DNA from: Dialister sp. UBA7295
Lineage (GTDB): Bacteria > Bacillota > Negativicutes > Veillonellales > Dialisteraceae
NCBI GenBank assembly: GCA_002471975.1
Contig: DKQZ01000026.1
Coordinates: forward strand, 1-8,131
Reading direction: 5' to 3'
DNA: 8,131 nt
In this document: piece after piece, positions 1 to 5,732 of the stretch
Position numbering within the stretch: the stretch's first letter is position 1
Layout of the letters: each line of letters begins with the position of its first letter
Program-made: the position numbers and the translations under genes
The notes under the pieces: model-generated
Told to the model about the DNA's origin: nothing
What the model saw: the letters and a program-made list of their open reading frames with translations, nothing else
Databases searched by the model: none

Positions 1-80
1 CATTATCCAGATACAAATCCGCTGCTTTCTGCGCTTCTTCCAGACCATGGAAAACCGCAAGGGATGCTTACCATCAAAAG

Positions 81-107
81 AGCCCGCTTCATAATTTGAG
101 GCGGGCT
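81..107 (-). terminator. Intrinsic terminator, probably bidirectional
   Basis: AGCCCGCTTCA (81-91) pairs with TGAGGCGGGCT (97-107) around a TAATT loop, with one wobble pair. Reading on the minus strand, the stem is followed by CTTTTG; on the plus strand by TTTCCTTT. It lies about 90 bases past the stop of the minus-strand gene at 199-816 and is the first good terminator after it. It could also end a plus-strand gene entering from the left, but I cannot assign one. Confidence 0.8.
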
Positions 108-111
108 TTCC

Positions 112-146
112 TTTAACTGATAACTATGAACTGTGAACTGATAACT
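112..146 (-). repeat. Heptamer array, AGTT family, 5 units
   Basis: Plus-strand units are TTTAACT, GATAACT, ATGAACT, GTGAACT and GATAACT, with AACT invariant and no break in the 7-base period. On the minus strand, which is the sense of the gene at 199-816, the array reads AGTTATC, AGTTCAC, AGTTCAT, AGTTATC, AGTTAAA. It sits between the gene's stop codon and its terminator, so it should be transcribed as part of the 3' UTR. Confidence 0.85.
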
Positions 147-198
147 TTCTACACGCAGTCATTGAAAAATAATTATTTCTTCAGTTTTACGAGAAAAA

Positions 199-816
199 TC
201 AATTCTTCTCATTGTATTCGCTGATTTTCTCCTGGGAAACATGGATGAAGGCAGGGCCGGCGGCGAAGGCATCCAGTTCTCCGGGATTGTACAGAAGGCC
301 GATGCTCCGGTCTTCCAGGAGGAAATATTCGGTGGAAAGCCGTTTCTGATATTCCCAGGTACCCGTGGGTTCCCTCGTATAGAGGGAGTATTTCGGAAGT
401 TCATAGAGGGAATCGAGATCGTCCTCAGTGATTCGAAGGAAACTTTCCAGAGGAAGCCGGGTTCCCGCAGCCTTGTCATAGACGAGCCCATAAATTTCAG
501 GTCTCCCGTAAGGGCCGCCGGAATAAATGTAATTGGTGAGGATGATGGAAAGAAGTTCGTCATCTTCATACATGACTTCGAAGGAAACGCCGGTGCCCTT
601 CTGAATCTGTTCATTTTCATAATTGTCCCGGATACGGACGAGAAGGTCCTCGATATCCTCATTGATCCGCTCCGCCGCCTTTTTATTCTCCAGCCGTACC
701 ACGGGATAGCTCATGATAAAATCATGGCCTTCCCTCGTTTCCGTCCATATTTCTGCCGATGCGGAAAGGGACAGGGAAAGAGCGAAAGCCGCCATCAGGG
801 GCAGTACTTTTTTCAT
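199..816 (-). CDS. Secreted DUF4163/DUF3298 domain protein
   Basis: This is a 205-residue exported protein. A signal peptide (MKK, then a leucine/alanine-rich core, ending SASA) probably cleaves near residue 21. Residues about 24-95 resemble the DUF4163 (PdaC/RsiV N-terminal) domain. Residues about 100-195 resemble DUF3298: SGGPYGRPE at 99-107 takes the place of the usual GGAHG-type motif, followed by TGTRLPLESFL-like spacing and a closing segment FLLEDRSIGLLYNP/AAG. Relatives include the extracellular part of the anti-sigma factor RsiV (lysozyme binding) and the extra domain of deacetylase PdaC; no catalytic domain is present here, so the function is open. Four in-frame starts (GTG ATG ATG ATG) lie at 825-814. 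GGAGG covers 829-825, so the GTG is inside the ribosome site; ATG at 816 has the best spacing (8 bases). It is a monocistronic minus-strand gene with its own promoter and terminator. Confidence 0.85.
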   Translation of the reverse strand: MKKVLPLMAAFALSLSLSASAEIWTETREGHDFIMSYPVVRLENKKAAERINEDIEDLLVRIRDNYENEQIQKGTGVSFEVMYEDDELLSIILTNYIYSGGPYGRPEIYGLVYDKAAGTRLPLESFLRITEDDLDSLYELPKYSLYTREPTGTWEYQKRLSTEYFLLEDRSIGLLYNPGELDAFAAGPAFIHVSQEKISEYNEKN

Positions 817-843
817 CATCATCACCTCCGGGAGTTTTTCTCT

Positions 844-872
844 ATTATGAAGGAAATAGGAACCTTTCGCAA
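844..872 (-). promoter_or_regulatory. Probable sigma-A promoter for the DUF3298 gene
   Basis: On the minus strand TTGCGA (872-867) and CATAAT (849-844) are separated by exactly 17 bases. The hexamers match consensus at 4 and 5 of 6 positions. The distance to the ATG at 816 leaves a leader of about 20 bases with a full GGAGG site. Confidence 0.6.
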
Positions 873-903
873 GGAAGTTTTATTGGAATAGATGGCAGCC
901 TTT

Positions 904-931
904 AGCAGTTAGCCGTTAGTCATTAGAATTT
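904..931 (+). repeat. Degenerate heptamer array, AGCAGTT family, 4 units
   Basis: Units are AGCAGTT, AGCCGTT, AGTCATT and AGAATTT; only AG and one T are constant, but the 7-base step holds. It resembles the perfect GCAGTTA array after the TauE-like gene. No plus-strand gene leads into it. The next possible stem (CAGCC...GGCTG, near 958-976) is short, so this looks like a decayed copy of the element. Confidence 0.5.
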
Positions 932-1248
932 CACAGATCACCGCTTCGCAAAAATCCCAGCCATTCCCAGGGCTGCTGAATAGGTACATAACAAGATTTC
1001 AATAATTATGAAATTTTATCTGGTACTTTTTCAGCGCCCCATGCCCACCGGGATTTTTGTTTTCAGGAAAAACGTTCTGTACCCTCCCCGGTCGTATTGG
1101 CCCGGGTGCGGCGAACGCAGTGAGCCGCGCCCTCCCGAGCGTAGCGAGGTTGGCATGAGTTTCCCGAGCGAAGCGAGGTTTGCCAGTTTTCCCCGCCCCG
1201 AAGGGGCGGTTTTCCGGTTTAAGCAGATCAATGTGTATAAAGCTCATA
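932..1248. other. Gene-free GC-rich region with a chain of hairpins
   Basis: I find no credible gene here: the open frames on both strands run through repeats, lack ribosome sites and overlap one another. Visible structure includes CCCGG (1087-1091) pairing with CCGGG (1102-1106), the triple repeat at 1112-1178, and a very strong stem CCGCCCC (1193-1199), GAA loop, GGGGCGG (1203-1209) followed by TTTT on the plus strand. The last could be a plus-strand terminator, but no plus-strand gene precedes it. The run of stems could equally be the body of a structured RNA or a decayed repeat element. Confidence 0.4.
1112..1178. repeat. Three imperfect 14-base repeats, CGAGCGNAGCGAGG
   Basis: CGAACGCAGTGAGC (1112-1125), CGAGCGTAGCGAGG (1136-1149) and CGAGCGAAGCGAGG (1165-1178) lie in the same orientation at steps of 24 and 29 bases. 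The last two differ at a single central base. The first is enclosed by GCGGC and GCCGC and the second partly by CCTC and GAGG, so small stems can form. Frames reading through them give Ser-Leu-Arg-Ser strings typical of translated repeat DNA. Confidence 0.6.
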
Positions 1249-1272
1249 CCATCTCAATGAGAGCCAACGGCC

Positions 1273-1352
1273 GTGCGCGAAGCGCACTATAAAAAATTGG
1301 TTCGCGTCAGCGAACCATATCCTTCCCGCACCCCGCGCCCCGCACCCCGCGC
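1273..1352 (-). repeat. Two-hairpin heptamer element, copy A
   Basis: Read on the minus strand: a heptamer array (1352-1325; plus-strand units CCCGCAC, CCCGCGC, CCCGCAC, CCCGCGC, alternating as a 14-base period), then GGAAGGATATGG. Next comes an 8-base-pair stem at 1317-1298 (TGGTTCGC, loop TGAC, GCGAACCA), then ATTTTTTATA, then a second stem at 1287-1273 (GTGCGC, TTC, GCGCAC), then GGCC. The first stem plus T-run is terminator-like. It lies downstream of, and in the same sense as, the operon ending at 1496, behind a first terminator at 1368-1398. Copies B and C have the same layout with different but still paired stems. Confidence 0.8.
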
Positions 1353-1367
1353 CCCGGTTTTCCATAC

Positions 1368-1398
1368 AAAAAGGACGCCTGCATCATTTCCAGGCGCC
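1368..1398 (-). terminator. Intrinsic terminator of the 1496-2865 operon
   Basis: On the minus strand GGCGCCTG (1398-1391) pairs with CAGGCGTCC (1381-1373), with one bulged T, followed by TTTTT (1372-1368). It stands about 100 bases after the stop of the 96-residue protein gene and directly after a heptamer array and an AAGGTG junction. Confidence 0.8.
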
Positions 1399-1403
1399 AC
1401 CTT

Positions 1404-1496
1404 CCCGAATCACGAACCACGAATCACGAAATCCCGATAGTGACAAAGCAGAGGCAAGTCGTGGTGAGGCTAAATCACGAATACCGTAATTGACTC
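1404..1496 (-). repeat. Heptamer element with lead segment, 3' UTR of the operon
   Basis: On the minus strand the element starts with GAGTCAATTACGGTATTCG (1496-1478), whose first base is the last base of the TAG stop at 1498-1496. It continues TTAGCCTCAC and about 30 variable bases, then units TTTCGTG, ATTCGTG, GTTCGTG and ATTCGGG (1431-1404), then AAGGTG and the terminator stem. The lead segment recurs at 5637, 7885 and 8049 on the plus strand. Confidence 0.8.
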
Positions 1497-1786
1497 TACT
1501 CTTCGTCCCCGCTATCCCCTTTCAGATCCCAGAGATAAGAATTATACTTTTCCTGATAGAATTCGGCCGATTTCTTCCTCACCCAGTTATCCCGGTCTTC
1601 ACAGATGGCAAGCATTTCATCCACCAGGTCTTCGGCCCGCTGGGGTCCCGTATGACGGAGATAGCCGATCATGCGGGTCATGGCTTTCTCACCGGAGAGC
1701 TGCTCGGCCATGAGGAGGCCCAGTTCTCTAGGAAAGCCCCTCTCTTCCACGAGCTCTATGAGCTCTTTTTTTAATTCTTCAATCAT
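1496..1786 (-). CDS. Conserved-looking small helical protein, unknown function
   Basis: This is a 96-residue acidic, probably all-helical protein without signal peptide or membrane segment, so likely cytoplasmic. It opens with a charged helix (IEELKKELIELVEE), then a leucine-rich helix, a GYLRHTGPQRAEDLVDEMLAIC region (41-62) and a tail WVRKKSAEFYQEKYNSYL. I do not recognise a family. AAGGA precedes the ATG at 5 bases. It starts 23 bases after the stop of the 351-residue gene, so the two are almost surely co-transcribed. Its TAG stop is overlapped by the start of a repeat element, so the last residues (GDSGDEE) could have been shaped by an insertion there. The gene is convincing from its ribosome site, length and consistent reading frame. 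Confidence 0.75.
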   Translation of the reverse strand: MIEELKKELIELVEERGFPRELGLLMAEQLSGEKAMTRMIGYLRHTGPQRAEDLVDEMLAICEDRDNWVRKKSAEFYQEKYNSYLWDLKGDSGDEE

Positions 1787-1809
1787 AGGATTCCTTTATT
1801 TCTTACTTA

Positions 1810-2865
1810 TTATATAGGAAATATTCCAAAGAGTTTCTTTTTCTTTAGAAATTTTGGCGCTTCCGGAATGACGCCGCTGCCGGGGACTTTGTCGAAACGG
1901 GGGAAATGAATTTCCTCTTTCTCCGGCACCAGGCCATGGGAAATCAGGATTCTGTCCTTCTGAAGAATTTCCTCCATTTCCTCATCCCGGGGGAAAAGGG
2001 CCAGGAGGCCCCCTGCCTTTTCTGCTTCTTCTCCCTTGCCACAGGCAAGAAATTCTATTTCCTCATTCCGGAGGCGATGGAAAAGATTTTCCGCAGCCCC
2101 GGGCCCCTGCCAGAGGAGGACCGGCTTCATGAGGGCCAGCCAGTCTTTCACTTTTTCTTCTGCCAGGGAAAGACCCTGGGAGAAATGGGTCCTCATCAGG
2201 GTGAGGGCGTAATCGATTTCCTTTTCTGCTTTTTCCTTGTCTGGTTTCAGGGAGTCTTCACAGGCAAGAAGGAGTTCGGCCCCGGGGATGGTATTTCTTT
2301 CCTTTTCCGCCAGAACGGTCATGAGTCCTGCCCATTTTTCCCTGCCTTCCCGCTCTTTCACCTTCCGGGCCGCTTCCGCCATATCTTCCAGAAGGCTTCG
2401 TTCCAGCATTTCCACATAGGAATAATCATAGGTTCCGGGAAAACCGGCGATGCGCCGGTCTTCATTGAAAATGGAGGCCGTGGCAATGGGGTCGATTTTC
2501 CCATAGCCTTCGCAGACCTGCAGGAGCAGCGGCAGCGGGTCTTCATAGGCCCCATAGTACAGGGAATTCATGGCCAGGATCACCGCCGAAAGACTGGGGT
2601 AGCTGATGGAGTTCACCATTCTTCCTCCGGCCACGGCAGAAACCAGGGCCCATGCCTCATCCCGTTTCAAAAGAGGCAGCCAGAAAAATTCCGCCCGGCT
2701 TCTCCTCCCGCTGTGGGTGAGATCATACTCCGCGTCCAGGAGGCGGTTTCTTTCTTCCTTCGTCCCTGCCTGCCCCAGCTTTTCCTGAAGGGCGATGGAA
2801 ATAGACTCTTTCCCATCCGTGGTGTGCAGGGAAAGAATGTAAAATGGGTTTTCCGTAAAAAACAT
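1810..2865 (-). CDS. Hypothetical protein with faint J-domain-like N-terminus
   Basis: This is a 351-residue cytoplasmic protein, rich in charged helices, with no signal peptide or membrane segment. The N-terminus (NPFYILSL at 6-13, a helix to about 30, then ERNRLLDAEYDLTHSGRRSRAEFFWLP at 38-64) follows the layout of degenerate J-like domains that begin NPFxILG and end in an arginine-rich helix plus WLP, but no HPD motif is present, so it should not stimulate Hsp70 if that fold is right. The rest, about 65-330, looks like helical repeats (several Glu/Lys-rich amphipathic stretches, perhaps TPR-like). The C-terminus ends in a basic FLKKKKLFGIFPI. AAAGGAGG lies 6 bases before the ATG, which supports this start. 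It leads the operon with the 96-residue gene. I cannot give a function. Confidence 0.75.
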   Translation of the reverse strand: MFFTENPFYILSLHTTDGKESISIALQEKLGQAGTKEERNRLLDAEYDLTHSGRRSRAEFFWLPLLKRDEAWALVSAVAGGRMVNSISYPSLSAVILAMNSLYYGAYEDPLPLLLQVCEGYGKIDPIATASIFNEDRRIAGFPGTYDYSYVEMLERSLLEDMAEAARKVKEREGREKWAGLMTVLAEKERNTIPGAELLLACEDSLKPDKEKAEKEIDYALTLMRTHFSQGLSLAEEKVKDWLALMKPVLLWQGPGAAENLFHRLRNEEIEFLACGKGEEAEKAGGLLALFPRDEEMEEILQKDRILISHGLVPEKEEIHFPRFDKVPGSGVIPEAPKFLKKKKLFGIFPI

Positions 2866-2895
2866 GGCCTGCCTCCTTTCTCTAATCTTATTTTC

Positions 2896-2924
2896 ATTAT
2901 ACCGTATTTCATCCGTTGAGGAAA
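2896..2924 (-). promoter_or_regulatory. Promoter of the 2865-1496 operon
   Basis: A perfect minus-strand TATAAT (2901-2896) lies 30 bases before the ATG at 2865. The -35 at 17-base spacing is TTTCCT (2924-2919), a weak match of 3 of 6. The spacer up to the divergent gene at 3189 otherwise holds a heptamer element (3055-3110) and the promoter for that gene; nothing clear is seen at 2925-3050. Confidence 0.6.
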
Positions 2925-3054
2925 ATCGAAATTCATTGATTTTTCAGTGACAAAAGACAAAGGGTAAGGACTAATGGCTATCAGTTCTTAATTTCCATCC
3001 CTTTACCCCGAAAGTATATGTCGAAAATGCACGCCGGAGGCAAAATATAAAATT

Positions 3055-3110
3055 GCGGCCAAAGGCCGCCACCTTCACGGGCCACGGACCACGAACCACG
3101 AATCACGACT
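3055..3110 (-). repeat. Heptamer-hairpin element with no gene feeding it
   Basis: Plus-strand units are CACGGGC, CACGGAC, CACGAAC, CACGAAT and CACGACT (3076-3110), in perfect 7-base step. To their left are ACCTT and a stem GCGGCC (3055-3060), AAA loop, GGCCGC (3064-3069). Read on the minus strand the order is array, AAGGTG, stem, then an AT-rich run AATTTTATATTTT, as in the gene-linked copies. Here, however, it lies between two divergent promoters, so no known transcript reads it in that sense. Confidence 0.8.
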
Positions 3111-3124
3111 ACCTCAAACGTCTC

Positions 3125-3153
3125 TTCCCAAAATTCTTCATCCATGCTATAGT
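3125..3153 (+). promoter_or_regulatory. Extended -10 promoter for the TauE-like gene
   Basis: TGCTATAGT (3145-3153) is an extended -10 with a 5/6 hexamer; TTCCCA (3125-3130) lies 17 bases upstream and matches the -35 at 4 of 6. A second possible -10, TATACT at 3158-3163, overlaps. The leader to the ATG at 3189 is about 30 bases and ends with GAGGAG. Confidence 0.6.
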
Positions 3154-3188
3154 TAAGTATACTTTTTGTAAATTCCTGAGGAGCGACT

Positions 3189-3950
3189 ATGGATACGATA
3201 CTGGAATACCTTCTTATCTGCCCTCTCGTCATGATTGCAGGATTTGTCGATGCCATTGCCGGCGGCGGCGGACTGATTTCTCTTCCGGCTTACCTCATTG
3301 CGGGGCTTCCCGTGCACAATGCCATTGCTACGAATAAAATGAGTTCCACCATGGGGACTGTGCTCGCTACTTTCAAATTTGCCAGGAGCGGCTTCATTCC
3401 CTGGAAGCTGGCGGGGGTCTGCGTGATTTTTGCTTTTGCCGGATCCTCCCTGGGCGCGAAGCTCGCCCTCCTCATGGATGCTCACCTTTTCCTCATTTTC
3501 ATGGCCATCGTCCTCCCCCTGACAGCTCTCTATGTGACCCGGGGAAAAGCTCTTGTATCTGAAAAAGAACCATACCCCTATAAGAAAACTGCCATTCTTT
3601 CCATCGGTACCGCCCTCTGCATTGGCGTGTATGACGGATTCTACGGTCCCGGCACAGGCACATTTTTACTCCTTCTTCTGACGGGAATTGCCCATCTTTC
3701 TCTCAAAGAAGCCAACGGGGTCACGAAAGTCATCAATTCCACCACCAATATCGCCGCCCTCTGCGTATTCCTCCTGAATGGGAAAGTCCTCTTCCCCCTG
3801 GGACCCATCGCCGGCTGCTTCGGTATGCTGGGAAATTACCTGGGAGCCGTCTATTTCGCAAAATCCGGAGCAAAGAATGTAAAGCCCGTCATCGTGGTGG
3901 TGCTTAGCATTTTCTTTATCAAAGTCATTTATGAGTTATTCTTTAAGTAA
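3189..3950 (+). CDS. TauE/SafE family permease, YfcA type
   Basis: This is a 253-residue inner-membrane protein of the TauE/SafE (UPF0721) family, closest in pattern to E. coli YfcA. Family motifs appear in both halves: GFVDAIAGGGGLISLPA (18-34) with NAIATNK (44-50), and GVYDGFYGPGTGTF (146-159) with VINSTTNIAAL (181-191). This is the usual internally duplicated layout, with about seven to eight hydrophobic segments. Length is normal for the family, so it looks intact. Members move small anions such as sulfite, sulfonates or sulfoacetate out of or into cells; the substrate here cannot be read from the sequence and no sulfur gene is adjacent. GAGGAG lies 5 bases before the ATG. It has its own promoter, and its 3' UTR has five perfect GCAGTTA repeats before a terminator, so it is probably monocistronic. 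Confidence 0.93.
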   Translation: MDTILEYLLICPLVMIAGFVDAIAGGGGLISLPAYLIAGLPVHNAIATNKMSSTMGTVLATFKFARSGFIPWKLAGVCVIFAFAGSSLGAKLALLMDAHLFLIFMAIVLPLTALYVTRGKALVSEKEPYPYKKTAILSIGTALCIGVYDGFYGPGTGTFLLLLLTGIAHLSLKEANGVTKVINSTTNIAALCVFLLNGKVLFPLGPIAGCFGMLGNYLGAVYFAKSGAKNVKPVIVVVLSIFFIKVIYELFFK

Positions 3951-3952
3951 GA

Positions 3953-3987
3953 GCAGTTAGCAGTTAGCAGTTAGCAGTTAGCAGTTA
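3953..3987 (+). repeat. Five perfect GCAGTTA heptamers
   Basis: GCAGTTA is repeated five times without a mismatch, starting two bases after the TAA stop of the permease gene. It is the purest array in the window, so either the youngest or the most prone to slippage. The following bases (ATCAGTG, ATCAGTC) keep the step loosely. Confidence 0.95.
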
Positions 3988-4016
3988 GTTTTTATTATCA
4001 GTGATCAGTCATTGTG

Positions 4017-4050
4017 GCCCGCATATAATTTAGAACGCGGGTCATTTTAT
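4017..4050 (+). terminator. Probable terminator of the TauE-like gene
   Basis: GCCCGC (4017-4022) pairs with GCGGGT (4037-4042), the outer pair being a wobble, around a 14-base AT-rich loop, followed by CATTTTAT. The stem is shorter than at the other unit ends. It lies about 30 bases after the heptamer array and about 10 before the next promoter. Confidence 0.55.
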
Positions 4051-4051
4051 A

Positions 4052-4060
4052 TGATATACT
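4052..4060 (+). promoter_or_regulatory. Extended -10 promoter for the antiporter gene
   Basis: TGATATACT is an extended -10 (TGn plus TATACT, 5 of 6). No good -35 is seen at 16-18 bases, which is common for extended -10 promoters. It predicts a leader of about 140 bases containing an inverted heptamer-hairpin element. Confidence 0.45.
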
Positions 4061-4105
4061 TAATCCGGATATATTCCTGCCTGTGCAAAATCCCCCTATA
4101 TACTC

Positions 4106-4161
4106 GTCGCTGCATCAGCAGCGACACCTTCCCGCAATCCGCAATCCCCAATCCGCAATCC
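4106..4161 (-). repeat. Heptamer-hairpin element inside the antiporter leader
   Basis: On the plus strand a perfect 8-base-pair stem GTCGCTGC (4106-4113), loop ATCA, GCAGCGAC (4118-4125) is followed by ACCTTCCC. The array GCAATCC, GCAATCC, CCAATCC, GCAATCC (4134-4161) comes next. On the minus strand this is the standard order, array, AAGGTG, stem, but with no T-run. It lies antisense to the antiporter gene, within its presumed 5' leader, 50 bases before the start codon. Confidence 0.8.
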
Positions 4162-4209
4162 GATTCATCTCAATTGACTCCATCCATTTCCACAAATTAT
4201 GAGGCACCT

Positions 4210-5538
4210 ATGAACATCCCCTCCCCCAACCGTCCCAATCCCTATGCCCTTCTCCCCTTCCTCATTTTCATTGCCATCTACCTGGGCGCCGGCATTTATT
4301 TTGAGCTTCAGGGCGTGCCCATGGCTTTTTACCAGTTCCCTTCCGTCACGGCCATGCTGATCGCCGTCATTTCTGCTTTCTGCCTGTCGAAAGATCCCAT
4401 CATGTTCAAATTCGGGATTTTTTCCAAAGGCGCAGGCAATGACAACATCATGACCATGCTCATGATCTATATCCTGGCCGGCGCTTTTTCTGCCGTCGCT
4501 TCAGCCATGGGAGGCCGGGATGCCACGGTCAATCTGGGGATCAGCCTCATTCCTGCCCAGTACCTGACGGCCGGTATATTTCTTATTTCTGCCTTTCTTG
4601 GAACAGCTACAGGAACTTCCGTAGGAACAGTGGCTGCCATTATCCCCATTGCGGCAGGGATCGGTGAAAAAAGCGGGATTCCCATCCCCCTGATTCTTGG
4701 CGCCTGCGTGGGAGGGGCCATGTTTGGGGATAACCTTTCCATGATTTCCGATACCACCATCGCCGCCACAAGGACCCAGGGCTGCGAGCTGAAGGATAAA
4801 TTCAAAGTGAATTTCTTCATTGCCCTTCCTGCCGCTGTCCTTACCACGCTTTTCTTCCTCTTCATGGGTACTCCGGGTTTGGAAAGCGCGGTGGCCGGAG
4901 ATTATACATTCCTGAAAGTCCTTCCCTACCTCTTTGTCCTCATCCTGGCCCTCACGGGGATGAATGTATTTCTTGTCCTTTTGACGGGCATTCTGCTGGC
5001 CGGAGTTATTGGAATCGGCGCCGGATCCATGAGCATCATTTCTTTTGCCCAGGAAATATGGAAAGGTTTCACCAGTATGAGCGAAGCCTTCTTCCTCGCC
5101 CTTTTCTGCGGCGGTATTTCCGAACTCATCACCTACTATGGCGGCATTGCCTGGCTCATCGAGAAACTGCAGAAATCCATCAGCGGTCCGAAATCGGCCC
5201 AGCTTGGCATCGGCGCTCTCGTTTCCCTCATCGATTGCGCTACAGCCAATAATACGGTAGCCATCATCGTAGCCGGAGACGTAGCCAGAAAAGTCAGTGA
5301 GAAATATGGCGTGGACCCCCGGGTCTCCGCTTCCACCCTGGACATTTTCTCCTGCATTTTCCAGGGAATCATCCCCTACGGTGCCCAGCTTCTCACCGCA
5401 GCAGCCCTCGCCTCCCAGGCAGGCATTACCATCAATACCCTGGATATCTTCCCCCATATGTGGTACTGCTGGTTCCTGGCACTTTTTGCGATTATTTCGG
5501 TCTTCGTGCCCTTTGCGACCAGGTGGATGAAGAAATAA
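4210..5538 (+). CDS. NhaC-family sodium/proton antiporter
   Basis: This is a 442-residue polytopic membrane protein of the NhaC/Na_H_antiporter superfamily, expected to exchange sodium (or an organic solute, as in the malate-lactate branch) against protons. The key family block GDNLSMISDTT is at 173-183, preceded by GTATGTSVGTVAAIIPIA (131-148) and followed in the second half by GGISELITYYGGIAWLIE and DIFSCIFQGIIPYGAQ. The frame is open upstream to 4012, but that extra part translates the repeat element. GAGG lies 5 bases before the ATG at 4210, and the protein then begins with a short soluble tail and the first membrane segment (PYALLPFLIF). The length is a little under the 450-500 typical of NhaC but both halves are present. 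It is probably monocistronic, with a repeat-bearing leader and a strong terminator. Confidence 0.9.
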   Translation: MNIPSPNRPNPYALLPFLIFIAIYLGAGIYFELQGVPMAFYQFPSVTAMLIAVISAFCLSKDPIMFKFGIFSKGAGNDNIMTMLMIYILAGAFSAVASAMGGRDATVNLGISLIPAQYLTAGIFLISAFLGTATGTSVGTVAAIIPIAAGIGEKSGIPIPLILGACVGGAMFGDNLSMISDTTIAATRTQGCELKDKFKVNFFIALPAAVLTTLFFLFMGTPGLESAVAGDYTFLKVLPYLFVLILALTGMNVFLVLLTGILLAGVIGIGAGSMSIISFAQEIWKGFTSMSEAFFLALFCGGISELITYYGGIAWLIEKLQKSISGPKSAQLGIGALVSLIDCATANNTVAIIVAGDVARKVSEKYGVDPRVSASTLDIFSCIFQGIIPYGAQLLTAAALASQAGITINTLDIFPHMWYCWFLALFAIISVFVPFATRWMKK

Positions 5539-5545
5539 AGTGTAA

Positions 5546-5573
5546 AGTTATCAGTTATCAGTTCTTAGTAAAG
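5546..5573 (+). repeat. AGTTATC heptamer array in the antiporter 3' UTR
   Basis: Units AGTTATC, AGTTATC, AGTTCTT and AGTAAAG start 8 bases after the stop codon and run straight into GTGG and the terminator stem. The same family occurs at the ends of the DUF3298 and nitroreductase genes, there on the minus strand. Confidence 0.85.
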
Positions 5574-5576
5574 GTG

Positions 5577-5602
5577 GCGCCCTGCGGGCGCTATTTTTAT
5601 TT
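5577..5602 (+). terminator. Intrinsic terminator of the antiporter gene
   Basis: GCGCCC (5577-5582), loop TGC, GGGCGC (5586-5591), then TATTTTTATTT. This is a compact and convincing terminator 40 bases past the stop codon. Confidence 0.9.
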
Positions 5603-5636
5603 ATTGCTCATGAGACCTTTTAGCAGACTATGGTCC

Positions 5637-5730
5637 GAGTCATTTGCGATATTCGGGTCTTAGCCTCGCCCGGGACATGCCGCTTTCAGCTCAACTTCGA
5701 GATTTCGGGGTGCGGGATGCGGGGTGCGGG
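5637..5730 (+). repeat. Heptamer element with lead segment
   Basis: It starts with GAGTCATTTGCGATATTCG (5637-5655) and CTTAGCCTCGCC, the shared lead. About 40 variable bases follow, then units TTTCGGG, GTGCGGG, ATGCGGG and GTGCGGG (5703-5730), then TAGGTGC and a second terminator. It follows the antiporter terminator in the same sense. Confidence 0.8.
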
Positions 5731-5732
5731 TA

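Noticed and set aside
1..80. Possible gene end or start at the left edge
   Set aside because: Several frames stay open for 20-30 codons on both strands, but none has a ribosome site, a start in the right place or a recognisable family pattern. The terminator at 81-107 may serve a plus-strand gene from outside, but which frame cannot be decided.
241..891. Plus-strand frame of 216 codons opposite the DUF3298 gene
   Set aside because: It is the shadow of the minus-strand gene, which has a signal peptide, domain motifs, a full ribosome site and a promoter. The plus frame has none of these.
1008..1292. Overlapping short frames on both strands in the 826-1495 gap
   Set aside because: They translate the triple repeat and hairpins into Ser-Leu-Arg-Ser strings, lack ribosome sites and are not domain-like.
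1404..1431. CRISPR array
   Set aside because: Units are only 7 bases with no spacers; none of the arrays has the 25-40 base repeat and unique spacer layout of CRISPR.
1906..2919. Plus-strand frame of 337 codons opposite the 351-residue gene
   Set aside because: Its composition (many Phe, Gly, Pro, His) is typical of a reverse-strand shadow, and it runs over the promoter and ribosome site of the real gene.
4012..4209. 66-residue N-terminal extension of the antiporter
   Set aside because: It begins at a TTG without a ribosome site, crosses the promoter and the heptamer-hairpin element, and is not NhaC-like. ATG 4210 has GAGG at correct spacing.
4061..4209. Metabolite or sodium riboswitch in the antiporter leader
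   Set aside because: The only strong stem is the repeat-element hairpin, with no multi-stem junction or recognised motif and no terminator or sequestering stem over the ribosome site.
4501..5457. Minus-strand frame of 318 codons opposite the antiporter
   Set aside because: A Gly/Asp/Glu-rich shadow of a membrane protein gene with no ribosome site or family pattern.
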